Positions 1-5,730 of a stretch of 9,149 bases of DNA are shown in pieces; position 1 is the stretch's first letter; every line of letters begins with the position of its first letter. Both the position numbers and the translations under genes were made by a program. Location: NCBI GenBank assembly GCA_009925965.1, contig RFPW01000075.1:1-9149 (forward strand), given 5' to 3'. The notes below the pieces were generated by a model. The model was not told the DNA's origin, did not search any database, and saw only the letters and a program-made list of their open reading frames with translations. This DNA is from Betaproteobacteria bacterium. GTDB lineage: Bacteria; Pseudomonadota; Gammaproteobacteria; Burkholderiales; Burkholderiaceae_E.

Positions 1-192
1 ATTCAGATCCTCGATGGCGAGCCTCGCCCCGTTCTCGTTATCCTTCCCAAGATGAGCCTGATTGCCAGTCAATGGTGCGACGTGACCAATTTTGATCACC
101 GTCTGGGCGTAAACGAACCCGGTACAAGTTGCACAGGCAGCACCCACAGCAATCGAAAGCGCGAGTTGGGAAGGCTTCAGGGTCTGAAACAT
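1..192 (-). CDS. Branched-chain amino-acid ABC transporter substrate-binding protein (LivK/LivJ-type), N-terminal part only
   Basis: This is the first 64 codons of a minus-strand gene that runs off the left edge. The ATG at 192-190 is preceded by a good ribosome binding site (GGAG, complement of 199-202) six bases upstream. Residues 1-29 form a signal peptide: an early lysine, a hydrophobic stretch LALSIAVGAACA, and a likely cleavage after VYA. The mature protein opens with TVIKIGHVAPLTGNQAHLGK followed by a NGARLAIEDLN segment. That is the typical start of periplasmic type I binding proteins (Peripla_BP_6 family), where VxIGxxxPLTG forms the first beta strand and loop of the ligand cleft. 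Such proteins hand leucine, isoleucine, valine or related ligands, sometimes amides or aromatic acids, to an ABC permease. The ligand cannot be told from this fragment. The gene lies downstream of smpB on the same strand with a 78-bp gap. Confidence 0.85.
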   Translation of the reverse strand, partial: MFQTLKPSQLALSIAVGAACATCTGFVYAQTVIKIGHVAPLTGNQAHLGKDNENGARLAIEDLN

Positions 193-235
193 AAAAGGCT
201 CCAAAGTATTGATGATTCGTCCGCATCGTAATGCG

Positions 236-260
236 AAAAACCAGATTTTGGTACTGGTTT
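236..260 (-). terminator. Candidate weak intrinsic terminator after smpB
   Basis: A perfect 7-bp inverted repeat, AAACCAG (238-244) and CTGGTTT (254-260), has a 9-base loop. Read on the minus strand it starts 10 bases after the smpB stop codon, and the second arm runs into a short T tract (CTGGTTTTT). The stem is AT-rich and the T run is short, so termination would be weak. The position between smpB and the next minus-strand gene fits. Confidence 0.4.
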
Positions 261-270
261 AACGACAGCT

Positions 271-717
271 TCAGACCCGGGTTTTCATCAGGCGCTGACG
301 ATCGCGCTGCCATTCACGATCCTTTTCGGATGCCCGCTTGTCGTGTTGCTTCTTGCCCTTGGCCAGACCAACTGCCAGCTTGATCCGTCCTTTCAGATAG
401 TGCATATCCAGGGGAACCAACGTGTACCCGGCTCGCACCACTTTGCCGATCAACTTGCTGATCTCAGCGCTGCGCATCAGGAGCTTTCGGGTTCGGACGG
501 GATCAGGACGAATATGGGTCGATGCCGCGAGCAATGGCGAAATGTGGGCCCCAAGCAGCCACAGCTCGCCATCTCGAATGATCACGTACGCTTCCTGAAT
601 CTGGGCCCGGCCGGCACGGATCGCCTTGACTTCCCAACCCTCGAGGACGAGGCCCGCTTCGTGGCGTTCCTCGATAAAGTAGTCGTGATTGGCCTTGCGG
701 TTTTCGATGATCGACAT
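271..717 (-). CDS. smpB: SsrA-binding protein SmpB
   Basis: SmpB binds tmRNA (SsrA) and delivers it to stalled ribosomes for trans-translation, so that the nascent peptide is tagged and the ribosome released. The product is 148 aa, close to the usual 150-160. It begins MSIIENRKANHDYFIEER, the normal family start, followed by the OB-fold hallmark GLVLEGWEVKAIRAGRAQ and then EAYVIIRDGELWLLGAHISP. The basic C-terminal tail (KGKKQHDKRASEKDREW, then QRLMKTRV) is the part that folds into a helix in the ribosome decoding region. I chose the ATG at 717 because the family start is at that residue; an upstream in-frame ATG at 801 would add 28 unrelated residues lying inside ratA. No clear Shine-Dalgarno is visible before 717. 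The gene is divergent from ratA across a 36-bp gap, an arrangement also found in E. coli. The tmRNA gene itself is not in this window. Confidence 0.97.
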   Translation of the reverse strand: MSIIENRKANHDYFIEERHEAGLVLEGWEVKAIRAGRAQIQEAYVIIRDGELWLLGAHISPLLAASTHIRPDPVRTRKLLMRSAEISKLIGKVVRAGYTLVPLDMHYLKGRIKLAVGLAKGKKQHDKRASEKDREWQRDRQRLMKTRV

Positions 718-737
718 GTTGCGTCGTGTTTGCCGCT

Positions 738-754
738 TACAATCTCCAAGTATA
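738..754. promoter_or_regulatory. Candidate overlapping divergent -10 elements for smpB and ratA
   Basis: The 36-bp spacer between the smpB and ratA start codons holds two -10-like hexamers back to back. TACAAT at 738-743 reads toward ratA; TATACT (complement of 749-754) reads toward smpB. Neither has a convincing -35 at normal spacing. If the first is used, transcription would begin about 749-752, only a few bases before the ratA ATG. If the second is used, the smpB leader would be about 25 bases. These are motif matches only. Confidence 0.35.
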
Positions 755-1191
755 TGGCTGTCGTTACCCGTAGCGTGTTGTTGCCCCACACGGCCCGGCA
801 AATGTTTGATCTGGTCGCCGACGTGACTTCGTATCCGAGCTTCTTGCCGTGGTGCGGAGAAGCGCAGGTGCGCGAGTCAGGCCCCGAGGGGATGATCGCA
901 ACCCTGACGATCGCATTCAAAGGCCTTCGGCAGTCGTTTACGACTCGGAACGATCACATTGAAGGCCAGCGAATCGGGATGCGGCTGGTGGACGGCCCGT
1001 TTGCGATGCTCACTGGCGAATGGACTTTCACCCCCCTCAGCGAGAGCGCGTGTCGCGTAGATTTTCAGTTGGACTATCGCTTCTCAAATAGCTTGCTGGA
1101 AAAGGTTGTGGGGAGCGTGTTTGATCCGATTGCCAAGAGTTTCGTCGACGCCTTTGTCTGCCGCGCCGACCAGTTATATGGCGTCGATTAA
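754..1191 (+). CDS. ratA: RatA family protein (START/COQ10-like, ribosome association toxin homologue)
   Basis: This 145-aa protein belongs to the polyketide cyclase/COQ10 (START-like, SRPBCC) family. Diagnostic stretches are the N-terminal SVLLPHTARQMFDLVADV, the SYPSFLPWCGEA segment (about residues 28-39), the IAFKGLRQSFTTRN strand, LVDGPFAMLTGEWTF, and the C-terminal helix FDPIAKSFVDAFVCRADQLYG. In E. coli the homologue was described as binding the 50S subunit and blocking 70S formation. The wider family (Coq10) binds ubiquinone, so a respiratory lipid-binding role is an alternative. I chose the ATG at 754 because it matches the family N terminus; longer in-frame starts lie inside smpB on the opposite strand. 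There is no recognisable Shine-Dalgarno. The rnfH start codon lies inside the last codons of ratA, so the two are probably translated together. The smpB-ratA-rnfH neighbourhood is conserved in proteobacteria. Confidence 0.93.
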   Translation: MAVVTRSVLLPHTARQMFDLVADVTSYPSFLPWCGEAQVRESGPEGMIATLTIAFKGLRQSFTTRNDHIEGQRIGMRLVDGPFAMLTGEWTFTPLSESACRVDFQLDYRFSNSLLEKVVGSVFDPIAKSFVDAFVCRADQLYGVD

Positions 1192-1561
1192 AGCTCCCGA
1201 TTTTTTAACGGTTGAGCTGGTTTTGGCGACGAATGCCAACGTACAGATGGTGACACTGAAACTCCCCCCAGGGTCCTGTGTCCAGGATGCGTTGTCGATA
1301 GCTGCTCAGCAAGATCCGCGATGGATGGTGCCAATTTCGGGCGCGGACTCCCCCCCGACCTGGGGGCTTGCGGTCTGGAACCAACGGGTGTCTGCTGACC
1401 GCCTGTTGGAAGAGGGTGATCGCATCGAACTGTTGCGGCCGCTCATTGCACAGCCCAAAGAAGACCGGCGCGATCGTGTGGACGATCAGCGCGCTGCGGC
1501 TCCCCGGAGTCGATGGCGTCCGGATGCTCGCGGCCCCCTGCGGCGAGGGCCATCGGTATAA
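1178..1561 (+). CDS. rnfH: RnfH family protein (ubiquitin-like beta-grasp fold, RatB)
   Basis: The product is 127 aa. Residues 9-89 match the RnfH family: LTVELVLATNANVQMVTLKL, then PPGSCVQDALSIA, then WGLAVWNQRVSADRLLEEGDRIELLRPL. The GDRIELLRPL end is the usual closing beta strand of this beta-grasp fold. RnfH proteins sit beside ratA in many proteobacteria and have been discussed as its partner (RatAB) or as linked to the Rnf electron-transport complex; the biochemical role is not settled. The ATG at 1178 overlaps the ratA 3' end by 14 bp, so expression is probably coupled. After about residue 90 comes a tail rich in Arg, Asp, Ala and Pro (QPKEDRRDRVDDQRAAAP and onward) with no recognisable fold, making the protein longer than E. 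coli RnfH (about 96 aa). The DNA of this tail also carries the putative guaB promoter, and the TAA stop lies inside its -10 box. Confidence 0.88.
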   Translation: MASIKAPDFLTVELVLATNANVQMVTLKLPPGSCVQDALSIAAQQDPRWMVPISGADSPPTWGLAVWNQRVSADRLLEEGDRIELLRPLIAQPKEDRRDRVDDQRAAAPRSRWRPDARGPLRRGPSV

Positions 1562-1571
1562 TCGCGTTTTG
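1534..1571 (+). promoter_or_regulatory. Putative guaB(A) promoter with a perfect -10 box
   Basis: TATAAT at 1557-1562 is a perfect sigma-70 -10 hexamer and overlaps the rnfH stop codon. No good -35 is seen at the expected place (about 1534-1539 is C-rich) and there is no extended -10 TG. The bases after the hexamer (CGCG) make a GC-rich discriminator. In E. coli the guaBA promoter is under growth-rate and stringent control, for which a GC-rich discriminator is characteristic, so similar control is plausible. The transcript would start near 1569-1571 and have a leader of only about 17 bases containing the ribosome binding site. Confidence 0.6.
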
Positions 1572-1573
1572 TC

Positions 1574-1581
1574 AGAGGAGG
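1574..1581 (+). promoter_or_regulatory. Strong ribosome binding site fixing the guaB start
   Basis: AGAGGAGG ends five bases before the ATG at 1587 and is a near-complete anti-16S match. It argues for the ATG at 1587 over the in-frame TTG at 1644, which aligns better with the usual N terminus of the family but has no comparable site in front of it. Confidence 0.75.
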
Positions 1582-1586
1582 CTGCG

Positions 1587-3104
1587 ATGCGCGAACGCGC
1601 CGTGCCATCGTCAGGGCCCACAGCGTCGGGGTCCTCCAGCGGATTGAGGGTCATAGCCCGCGCATTGACGTTCGATGACGTCTTGCTGATCCCCGCCTAT
1701 TCCGAGATTTTGCCCCGCGAGACCTCATTGCGGACTCGACTGACGCGCAACATCATGCTGAATATCCCGCTCGTATCTGCCGCAATGGATACCGTGACCG
1801 AAGCGCGGCTGGCCATTGCGATGGCCCAGGAGGGCGGTATCGGGATCGTCCACAAAAATCTCTCACCCGAAGCCCAAGCCAACGAGGTGGCGCGAGTCAA
1901 ACGCTTTGAATCGGGAATCGTTTCTGACCCGATTACGGTCCCGCCGACCATGTCGGTTCGCGATGTCGTTGCACTGACCCAGCACTACCGGATTTCGGGC
2001 TTGCCGGTGATTGATGACGGGCGCGTGGTTGGCATTGTGACCAACCGCGATTTGCGGTTTGAGCAGCGCCTTGATATCCCGGTGCGCGACATCATGACGC
2101 CGCGGGCCCGACTGGTGACCGTCCCTGAAGGCACGGGCCTCGATCAGGCGCAGACCCTGATGCATCGGCACCGGTTGGAGCGCGTTTTGGTTGTCGATGA
2201 CGAATTCCACTTGCGGGGTCTGATCACCGTCAAGGATATTTTGAAGGCGACCGAGCACCCCCACGCTTGCAAGGATTCAGCGGGCAAACTGCGAGTCGGT
2301 GCCGCCGTCGGGGTCGGGGGCGATTCTTCCGAGCGGGTAGCACGATTGGTAGCTGCGGGTGTGGATGTCATCGTGGTCGATACCGCCCACGGACATACCC
2401 TCGGCGTCCTCGATCAAGTGCGCCAAATGAAATCTGCCCATCCCCAGGTCGACATCATTGCCGGCAATATCGCTACGGCGGCTGCAGCCATAGCCCTTGC
2501 AGAGGCCGGCGCAGACGCAGTCAAAGTCGGGATTGGCCCCGGCTCAATCTGCACCACGCGAGTGGTTGCCGGTGTAGGCGTCCCCCAGATTACAGCGATT
2601 GCCGAGGTTGCCAGCGCGCTTGAATCGCGTGGAATTCCAGCAGTTGCCGATGGCGGTATTCGCTACTCGGGCGATGTTGCCAAAGCGATCGCCGCTGGCG
2701 CGTCGTCCGTCATGATGGGCTCCATGTTCGCGGGTACCGAAGAAGCCCCGGGCGAGGTGATTTTGTATCAGGGGCGCTCCTATAAGAGCTACCGCGGAAT
2801 GGGCTCGCTGGGCGCGATGCAACAGGGCGCAGCCGATCGTTATTTTCAGGATGCTTCGACGGGTGTGGATAAGCTGGTTCCGGAAGGAATCGAAGGACGC
2901 GTGCCTTATAAAGGCGGTCTGGCTGCAATCTTGTTTCAGCTCTCCGGTGGTTTGCGCGCCTCGATGGGCTATTGCGGCTGTGCCGGCATCGAAGAAATGC
3001 GCACCAAGAGCCAATTTGTCGAAATCACCGCGGCGGGGATTCGTGAGAGCCACGTTCACGACGTTCAGATCACCAAAGAAGCACCGAACTATCGGGCCGA
3101 CTGA
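1587..3104 (+). CDS. guaB: Inosine-5'-monophosphate dehydrogenase GuaB
   Basis: IMP dehydrogenase oxidises IMP to XMP with NAD+, the first committed step of GMP synthesis, in the cytoplasm as a tetramer. The protein is 505 aa; the E. coli enzyme is 488. The core begins ALTFDDVLLIPAYSEILPRE (from about residue 25) and continues with the substrate-site segment IPLVSAAMDTVTEARLAIAM. Two CBS domains occupy roughly residues 110-225 (SGIVSDPITV, then IMTPRARLVTV). The NAD-site motif VDTAHGH is at 264-270. The catalytic loop GIGPGSICTTR contains Cys322, which forms the covalent XMP intermediate. DGGIRYSGD and YRGMGSLGAM bind the IMP phosphate. The mobile flap EGRVPYKG carries Arg438 and Tyr441, the residues that activate water. 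All key residues are present. Residues 1-19 are a Ser/Gly/Pro-rich extension absent from standard GuaB. guaA follows after 20 bp, as in the classic guaBA operon. Confidence 0.98.
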   Translation: MRERAVPSSGPTASGSSSGLRVIARALTFDDVLLIPAYSEILPRETSLRTRLTRNIMLNIPLVSAAMDTVTEARLAIAMAQEGGIGIVHKNLSPEAQANEVARVKRFESGIVSDPITVPPTMSVRDVVALTQHYRISGLPVIDDGRVVGIVTNRDLRFEQRLDIPVRDIMTPRARLVTVPEGTGLDQAQTLMHRHRLERVLVVDDEFHLRGLITVKDILKATEHPHACKDSAGKLRVGAAVGVGGDSSERVARLVAAGVDVIVVDTAHGHTLGVLDQVRQMKSAHPQVDIIAGNIATAAAAIALAEAGADAVKVGIGPGSICTTRVVAGVGVPQITAIAEVASALESRGIPAVADGGIRYSGDVAKAIAAGASSVMMGSMFAGTEEAPGEVILYQGRSYKSYRGMGSLGAMQQGAADRYFQDASTGVDKLVPEGIEGRVPYKGGLAAILFQLSGGLRASMGYCGCAGIEEMRTKSQFVEITAAGIRESHVHDVQITKEAPNYRAD

Positions 3105-3124
3105 TTCGACTGGAGAAACCTCGC

Positions 3125-4636
3125 GTGGCGCATCAACGGATACTGATTCTTGATTTTGGGTCGCAAGTTACGCAACTGATTGCGAGACGGGTCCGCGAGG
3201 CTCAGGTTTACTGCGAGATTCACCCCCACGACGTTTCTGAAGACTTTCTTCGAACGTTCGGTGCGCAAGGCGTCATCCTGTCAGGAAGCCCCGCGTCGAC
3301 CACGGATTCTGCGTCCTTAATGGTCTCGGACGCCGTGTTCAGCTTAGGCGTTCCAGTGCTTGGGATCTGCTACGGCATGCAGTTGATGGCTACCCGCTTG
3401 GGGGGCCGCGTTGAAAACAGTCCAACAAGGGAGTTCGGTTCGGCCGAAGTACGCGCCCGTGGTCATACCCGACTCCTTGATGGCGTCCAAGACCGGACGA
3501 ATGAAGCAGGGCATGGCCTGCTTGACGTATGGATGAGCCACGGTGACAAGGTCATTGCCTTGCCGGAGGGTTTTCGGCTGATGGCATCGACTGCGTCGTG
3601 TCCGATCGCCGGGATGGCCGATGAGTCGAGGCACTTTTACGGCGTACAGTTTCACCCGGAGGTCACCCATACCCGGCAGGGAGCGGCCATTCTGGCGCGT
3701 TTCGTCCGCGAAATTTGCGGCTGCGAGGGCGACTGGCGCATGGCCTCGCATATTGACGAGGCCATTGACCTGATCCGTCAACAGGTGGGTGATGAGCACG
3801 TGATTTTAGGCTTATCCGGCGGCGTTGATTCGTCGGTGGCCGCCGCCTTGATTCATCGAGCGATTGGCGACCAGCTCACCTGTGTTTTCGTGGATCACGG
3901 TTTGCTTCGAATGGGCGAGGGCGCCCAAGTGATGGCGATCTTTGCCAAACATCTCGGCGTGAAGGTCGTGCACGTCGATGCCGCCGAGTCGTTCTTGACC
4001 AAACTTCAAGGCGTCGCAGACCCCGAACAGAAGCGTCGAATCATCGGGGCAGAGTTTGTTGAGGTTTTCCAGACCGAGGCAAATCGCCTGCCGGTGAGTG
4101 CCAAGTGGTTGGCGCAAGGCACGATTTATCCCGACGTGATCGAGTCGGCCGGCGGCAAGAACAAGCACGCTGCGAAAATCAAGAGCCATCACAACGTCGG
4201 TGGATTGCCCGAAACGCTCAACTTGAAATTGCTTGAACCCCTTCGGGATCTCTTTAAGGACGAGGTGCGCGCGCTCGGCCTCGCGCTAGGACTTCCGGCC
4301 TCGATGATCCACCGTCATCCTTTCCCGGGGCCGGGTTTGGGCGTTCGAATTCTTGGCCCTGTTAAGGCCGAATTTGCGGACCTTTTGCGACGAGCCGATG
4401 CCGTATTTCTCGAGGAACTCCAAAATACCAAGGCGACGGACCAAGATCACCTGGCCGGACTCTGTGAGGAGGCTCAGGTTGGACAGAGTTGGTATGACCT
4501 CACCAGTCAGGCCTTTGCGGTCTTCCTGCCGGTCAAGTCCGTCGGGGTGATGGGGGATGGGCGCACGTATGAATGGGTGGTTGCCCTGCGAGCGGTTCAG
4601 ACCACGGATTTCATGACTGCCCATTGGGCGCACTAG
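3125..4636 (+). CDS. guaA: GMP synthase (glutamine-hydrolysing) GuaA, frame broken near the C terminus
   Basis: GMP synthase converts XMP to GMP using ATP and glutamine, directly after GuaB. It starts with GTG at 3125, nine bases after a GGAG site. The N-terminal class I glutamine amidotransferase has nucleophile Cys82 in GICYGMQ and the His177/Glu179 partners in FHPEVTHT. The ATP-pyrophosphatase domain has the P-loop SGGVDS at 231-236 and the usual FVDHGLLR, AQGTIYPDVIESA and SHHNVGGLP motifs. The C-terminal dimerisation domain starts near RHPFPGPGLGVRILG (397 on). The frame stops at residue 503 after FMTAHWAH, where E. coli GuaA continues LPYDFLGRVSNRI. The conserved remainder, ending KPPATIEWE, follows in another frame (4633-4734). 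Restored, the protein would be about 540 aa, like Bordetella-type GuaA. The missing tail helps bind XMP, so the truncated protein is probably inactive unless the break is a sequence error. Confidence 0.95.
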   Translation: MAHQRILILDFGSQVTQLIARRVREAQVYCEIHPHDVSEDFLRTFGAQGVILSGSPASTTDSASLMVSDAVFSLGVPVLGICYGMQLMATRLGGRVENSPTREFGSAEVRARGHTRLLDGVQDRTNEAGHGLLDVWMSHGDKVIALPEGFRLMASTASCPIAGMADESRHFYGVQFHPEVTHTRQGAAILARFVREICGCEGDWRMASHIDEAIDLIRQQVGDEHVILGLSGGVDSSVAAALIHRAIGDQLTCVFVDHGLLRMGEGAQVMAIFAKHLGVKVVHVDAAESFLTKLQGVADPEQKRRIIGAEFVEVFQTEANRLPVSAKWLAQGTIYPDVIESAGGKNKHAAKIKSHHNVGGLPETLNLKLLEPLRDLFKDEVRALGLALGLPASMIHRHPFPGPGLGVRILGPVKAEFADLLRRADAVFLEELQNTKATDQDHLAGLCEEAQVGQSWYDLTSQAFAVFLPVKSVGVMGDGRTYEWVVALRAVQTTDFMTAHWAH

Positions 4637-4734
4637 GCCGAGTGTCGAATCGGATCATCAATGAAGTCCGCGGCATTAACCGGGTGGTTTATGACATCTG
4701 CGGTAAGCCCCCGGCGACGATCGAGTGGGAGTGA
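4633..4734 (+). pseudogene. guaA: Displaced 3' end of guaA (XMP-binding C terminus in a different frame)
   Basis: Read from CTA at 4633 this gives 33 residues: LGRVSNRIINEVRGINRVVY followed by DICGKPPATIEWE, then TGA at 4732-4734. This is the almost invariant C terminus of bacterial GMP synthase, including the Lys and Glu of KPPATIEWE that contact XMP in known structures. It lies two bases out of frame with 3125-4636. Compared with the E. coli sequence, LPYDF is missing and the reading frame is shifted, so a deletion of about 16 bases between GCGCAC (4627-4632) and TAGGC fits best. No start codon with a ribosome binding site precedes it, so it is not a separate gene. The tail itself has no stops or other damage, which points to a recent lesion or a sequence/assembly error. 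Confidence 0.9.
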
Positions 4735-4749
4735 ATTGGGGTTGATTGG

Positions 4750-5721
4750 ATGAAGCGTAGAACTCTTTTGCAGGCTGCCACTGCGGTTGCATTGCCGGTC
4801 CAGCGCACACATGCTGAGTCCGGATTTCCTAGCAAAACTCTTCGGTACATTGTTCCGGTCGCGGTGGGCGGCGGAAGTGACCTGGTTGGACGCACGGTCA
4901 CGGAACGTTGGGGGCGCGTTCTTAAACAGGTCTTTGTGGTGGAGAACATCGGCGGAGGCGGGGGGGTCTTAGCCTGCCAGGCTGTCACCCGTGCACCGGC
5001 TGATGGATACACACTCATGCAGGGTTACGTCGCCACCCATGGGACGAGTCCGGCAACCCGAATTCTCCCGTATGACGCAGTCAAGGACTTCACGCCCGTT
5101 GGCATGATTGGCGGAACGCCTAACGTGCTCGTCGTGAATTCAAGCCTTTCCGTAAAAACGCTCAAGGAATTTCTAGACTACATTCGCAAGAATCCCGGGC
5201 GACTCAGCTACGGATCTGCTGGCCAGGGCTCGTTGACGCACCTGACAATGGAGTTGTTCAAGCAGCAGGTAGGTTCCTTTATGGTCCACATCCCCTACCG
5301 CGGAATTGCGCCAGCTTTTAGTGACTTGATCGGTGGTCAGACTCAAGCGATGTTCCCGGGGTTGGCTGCCGCAATGCCCCACATCAGATCAGGGCGGGTC
5401 AGGCCACTTGCGATCACGGGTCAGAGTCGCCACCCGCTGCTCAAAGACGTTCCGACACTCGACGAGTCCGGTTTCAAGGGATTTGACGCCCAGCAGTGGT
5501 ACGGCGTCGTTGGGCCGGCGGGGTTGCCTGTCGATGTGGTGAAGACCTTGAGCGACACGCTGATGGCGACTCTCCAGGCAGCCGACATGGCTGACAAGCT
5601 TTCAATCGAAGCGATCGAGCCGCGTCCGATGTCGCCCGAGGCATTTGGCAAATTCATCAAAGCGGATATCGCTCGTTGGACCCAACTGGTCAAAGATCGC
5701 AACATTCAACTCGAGGGATAA
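4750..5721 (+). CDS. Bug/TctC family tripartite tricarboxylate transporter substrate-binding protein
   Basis: This is a 323-aa periplasmic solute-binding protein of the Bug family, the receptor part of TTT transporters; members bind carboxylates, amino acids or nicotinate-like acids. The signal peptide covers residues 1-22: KRRTLLQ, a short hydrophobic stretch AATAVALPV, then cleavage after THA. The paired arginines resemble a Tat signal. Family features in order are LRYIVPVAVGGGSDLVGR (ligand loop, Gly40-Asp44), the VVENIGGGGGVLACQ segment, APADGYTLMQGYVATHG, LPYDAVKDFTPVGMIGG, YGSAGQGSLTHLTMELFKQQ, HIPYRGIAPAFSDLIGGQ, FDAQQWYGVVGPAGLPVDVV, and the C-terminal helix FGKFIKADIARWTQLVKD. The ATG is 15 bp after the displaced guaA stop codon, with only a weak GGGG site. 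No TctA/TctB membrane genes lie nearby, which is common for Bug genes. It probably feeds the two enzymes that follow. The ligand is unknown. Confidence 0.92.
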   Translation: MKRRTLLQAATAVALPVQRTHAESGFPSKTLRYIVPVAVGGGSDLVGRTVTERWGRVLKQVFVVENIGGGGGVLACQAVTRAPADGYTLMQGYVATHGTSPATRILPYDAVKDFTPVGMIGGTPNVLVVNSSLSVKTLKEFLDYIRKNPGRLSYGSAGQGSLTHLTMELFKQQVGSFMVHIPYRGIAPAFSDLIGGQTQAMFPGLAAAMPHIRSGRVRPLAITGQSRHPLLKDVPTLDESGFKGFDAQQWYGVVGPAGLPVDVVKTLSDTLMATLQAADMADKLSIEAIEPRPMSPEAFGKFIKADIARWTQLVKDRNIQLEG

Positions 5722-5730
5722 GGCAACTTA

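Noticed and set aside
343..753. N-terminal extension of ratA by 137 codons
   Set aside because: The stretch is the opposite strand of smpB, and the ratA family start is at 754.
754..1561. ratA-rnfH as a classical toxin-antitoxin module
   Set aside because: Gene order and sequence fit the conserved chromosomal ratA/rnfH pair, whose toxin-antitoxin behaviour is uncertain. Nothing here suggests a mobile or addictive module.
2544..3059. Long open frame antisense to guaB (171 codons)
   Set aside because: It lies fully inside guaB on the opposite strand, has no family resemblance and no ribosome binding site. GuaB is intact with all catalytic motifs, so this is a by-product of GC-rich codon use.
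3344..4633. Several antisense open frames across guaA (minus strand, 115-151 codons)
   Set aside because: They mirror conserved guaA codons and show no recognisable protein features of their own.
4612..4645. Programmed ribosomal frameshift to join the guaA halves
   Set aside because: No slippery heptamer is evident before the stop, and a simple -1 shift would still leave about five conserved residues missing. A deletion explains the alignment better.
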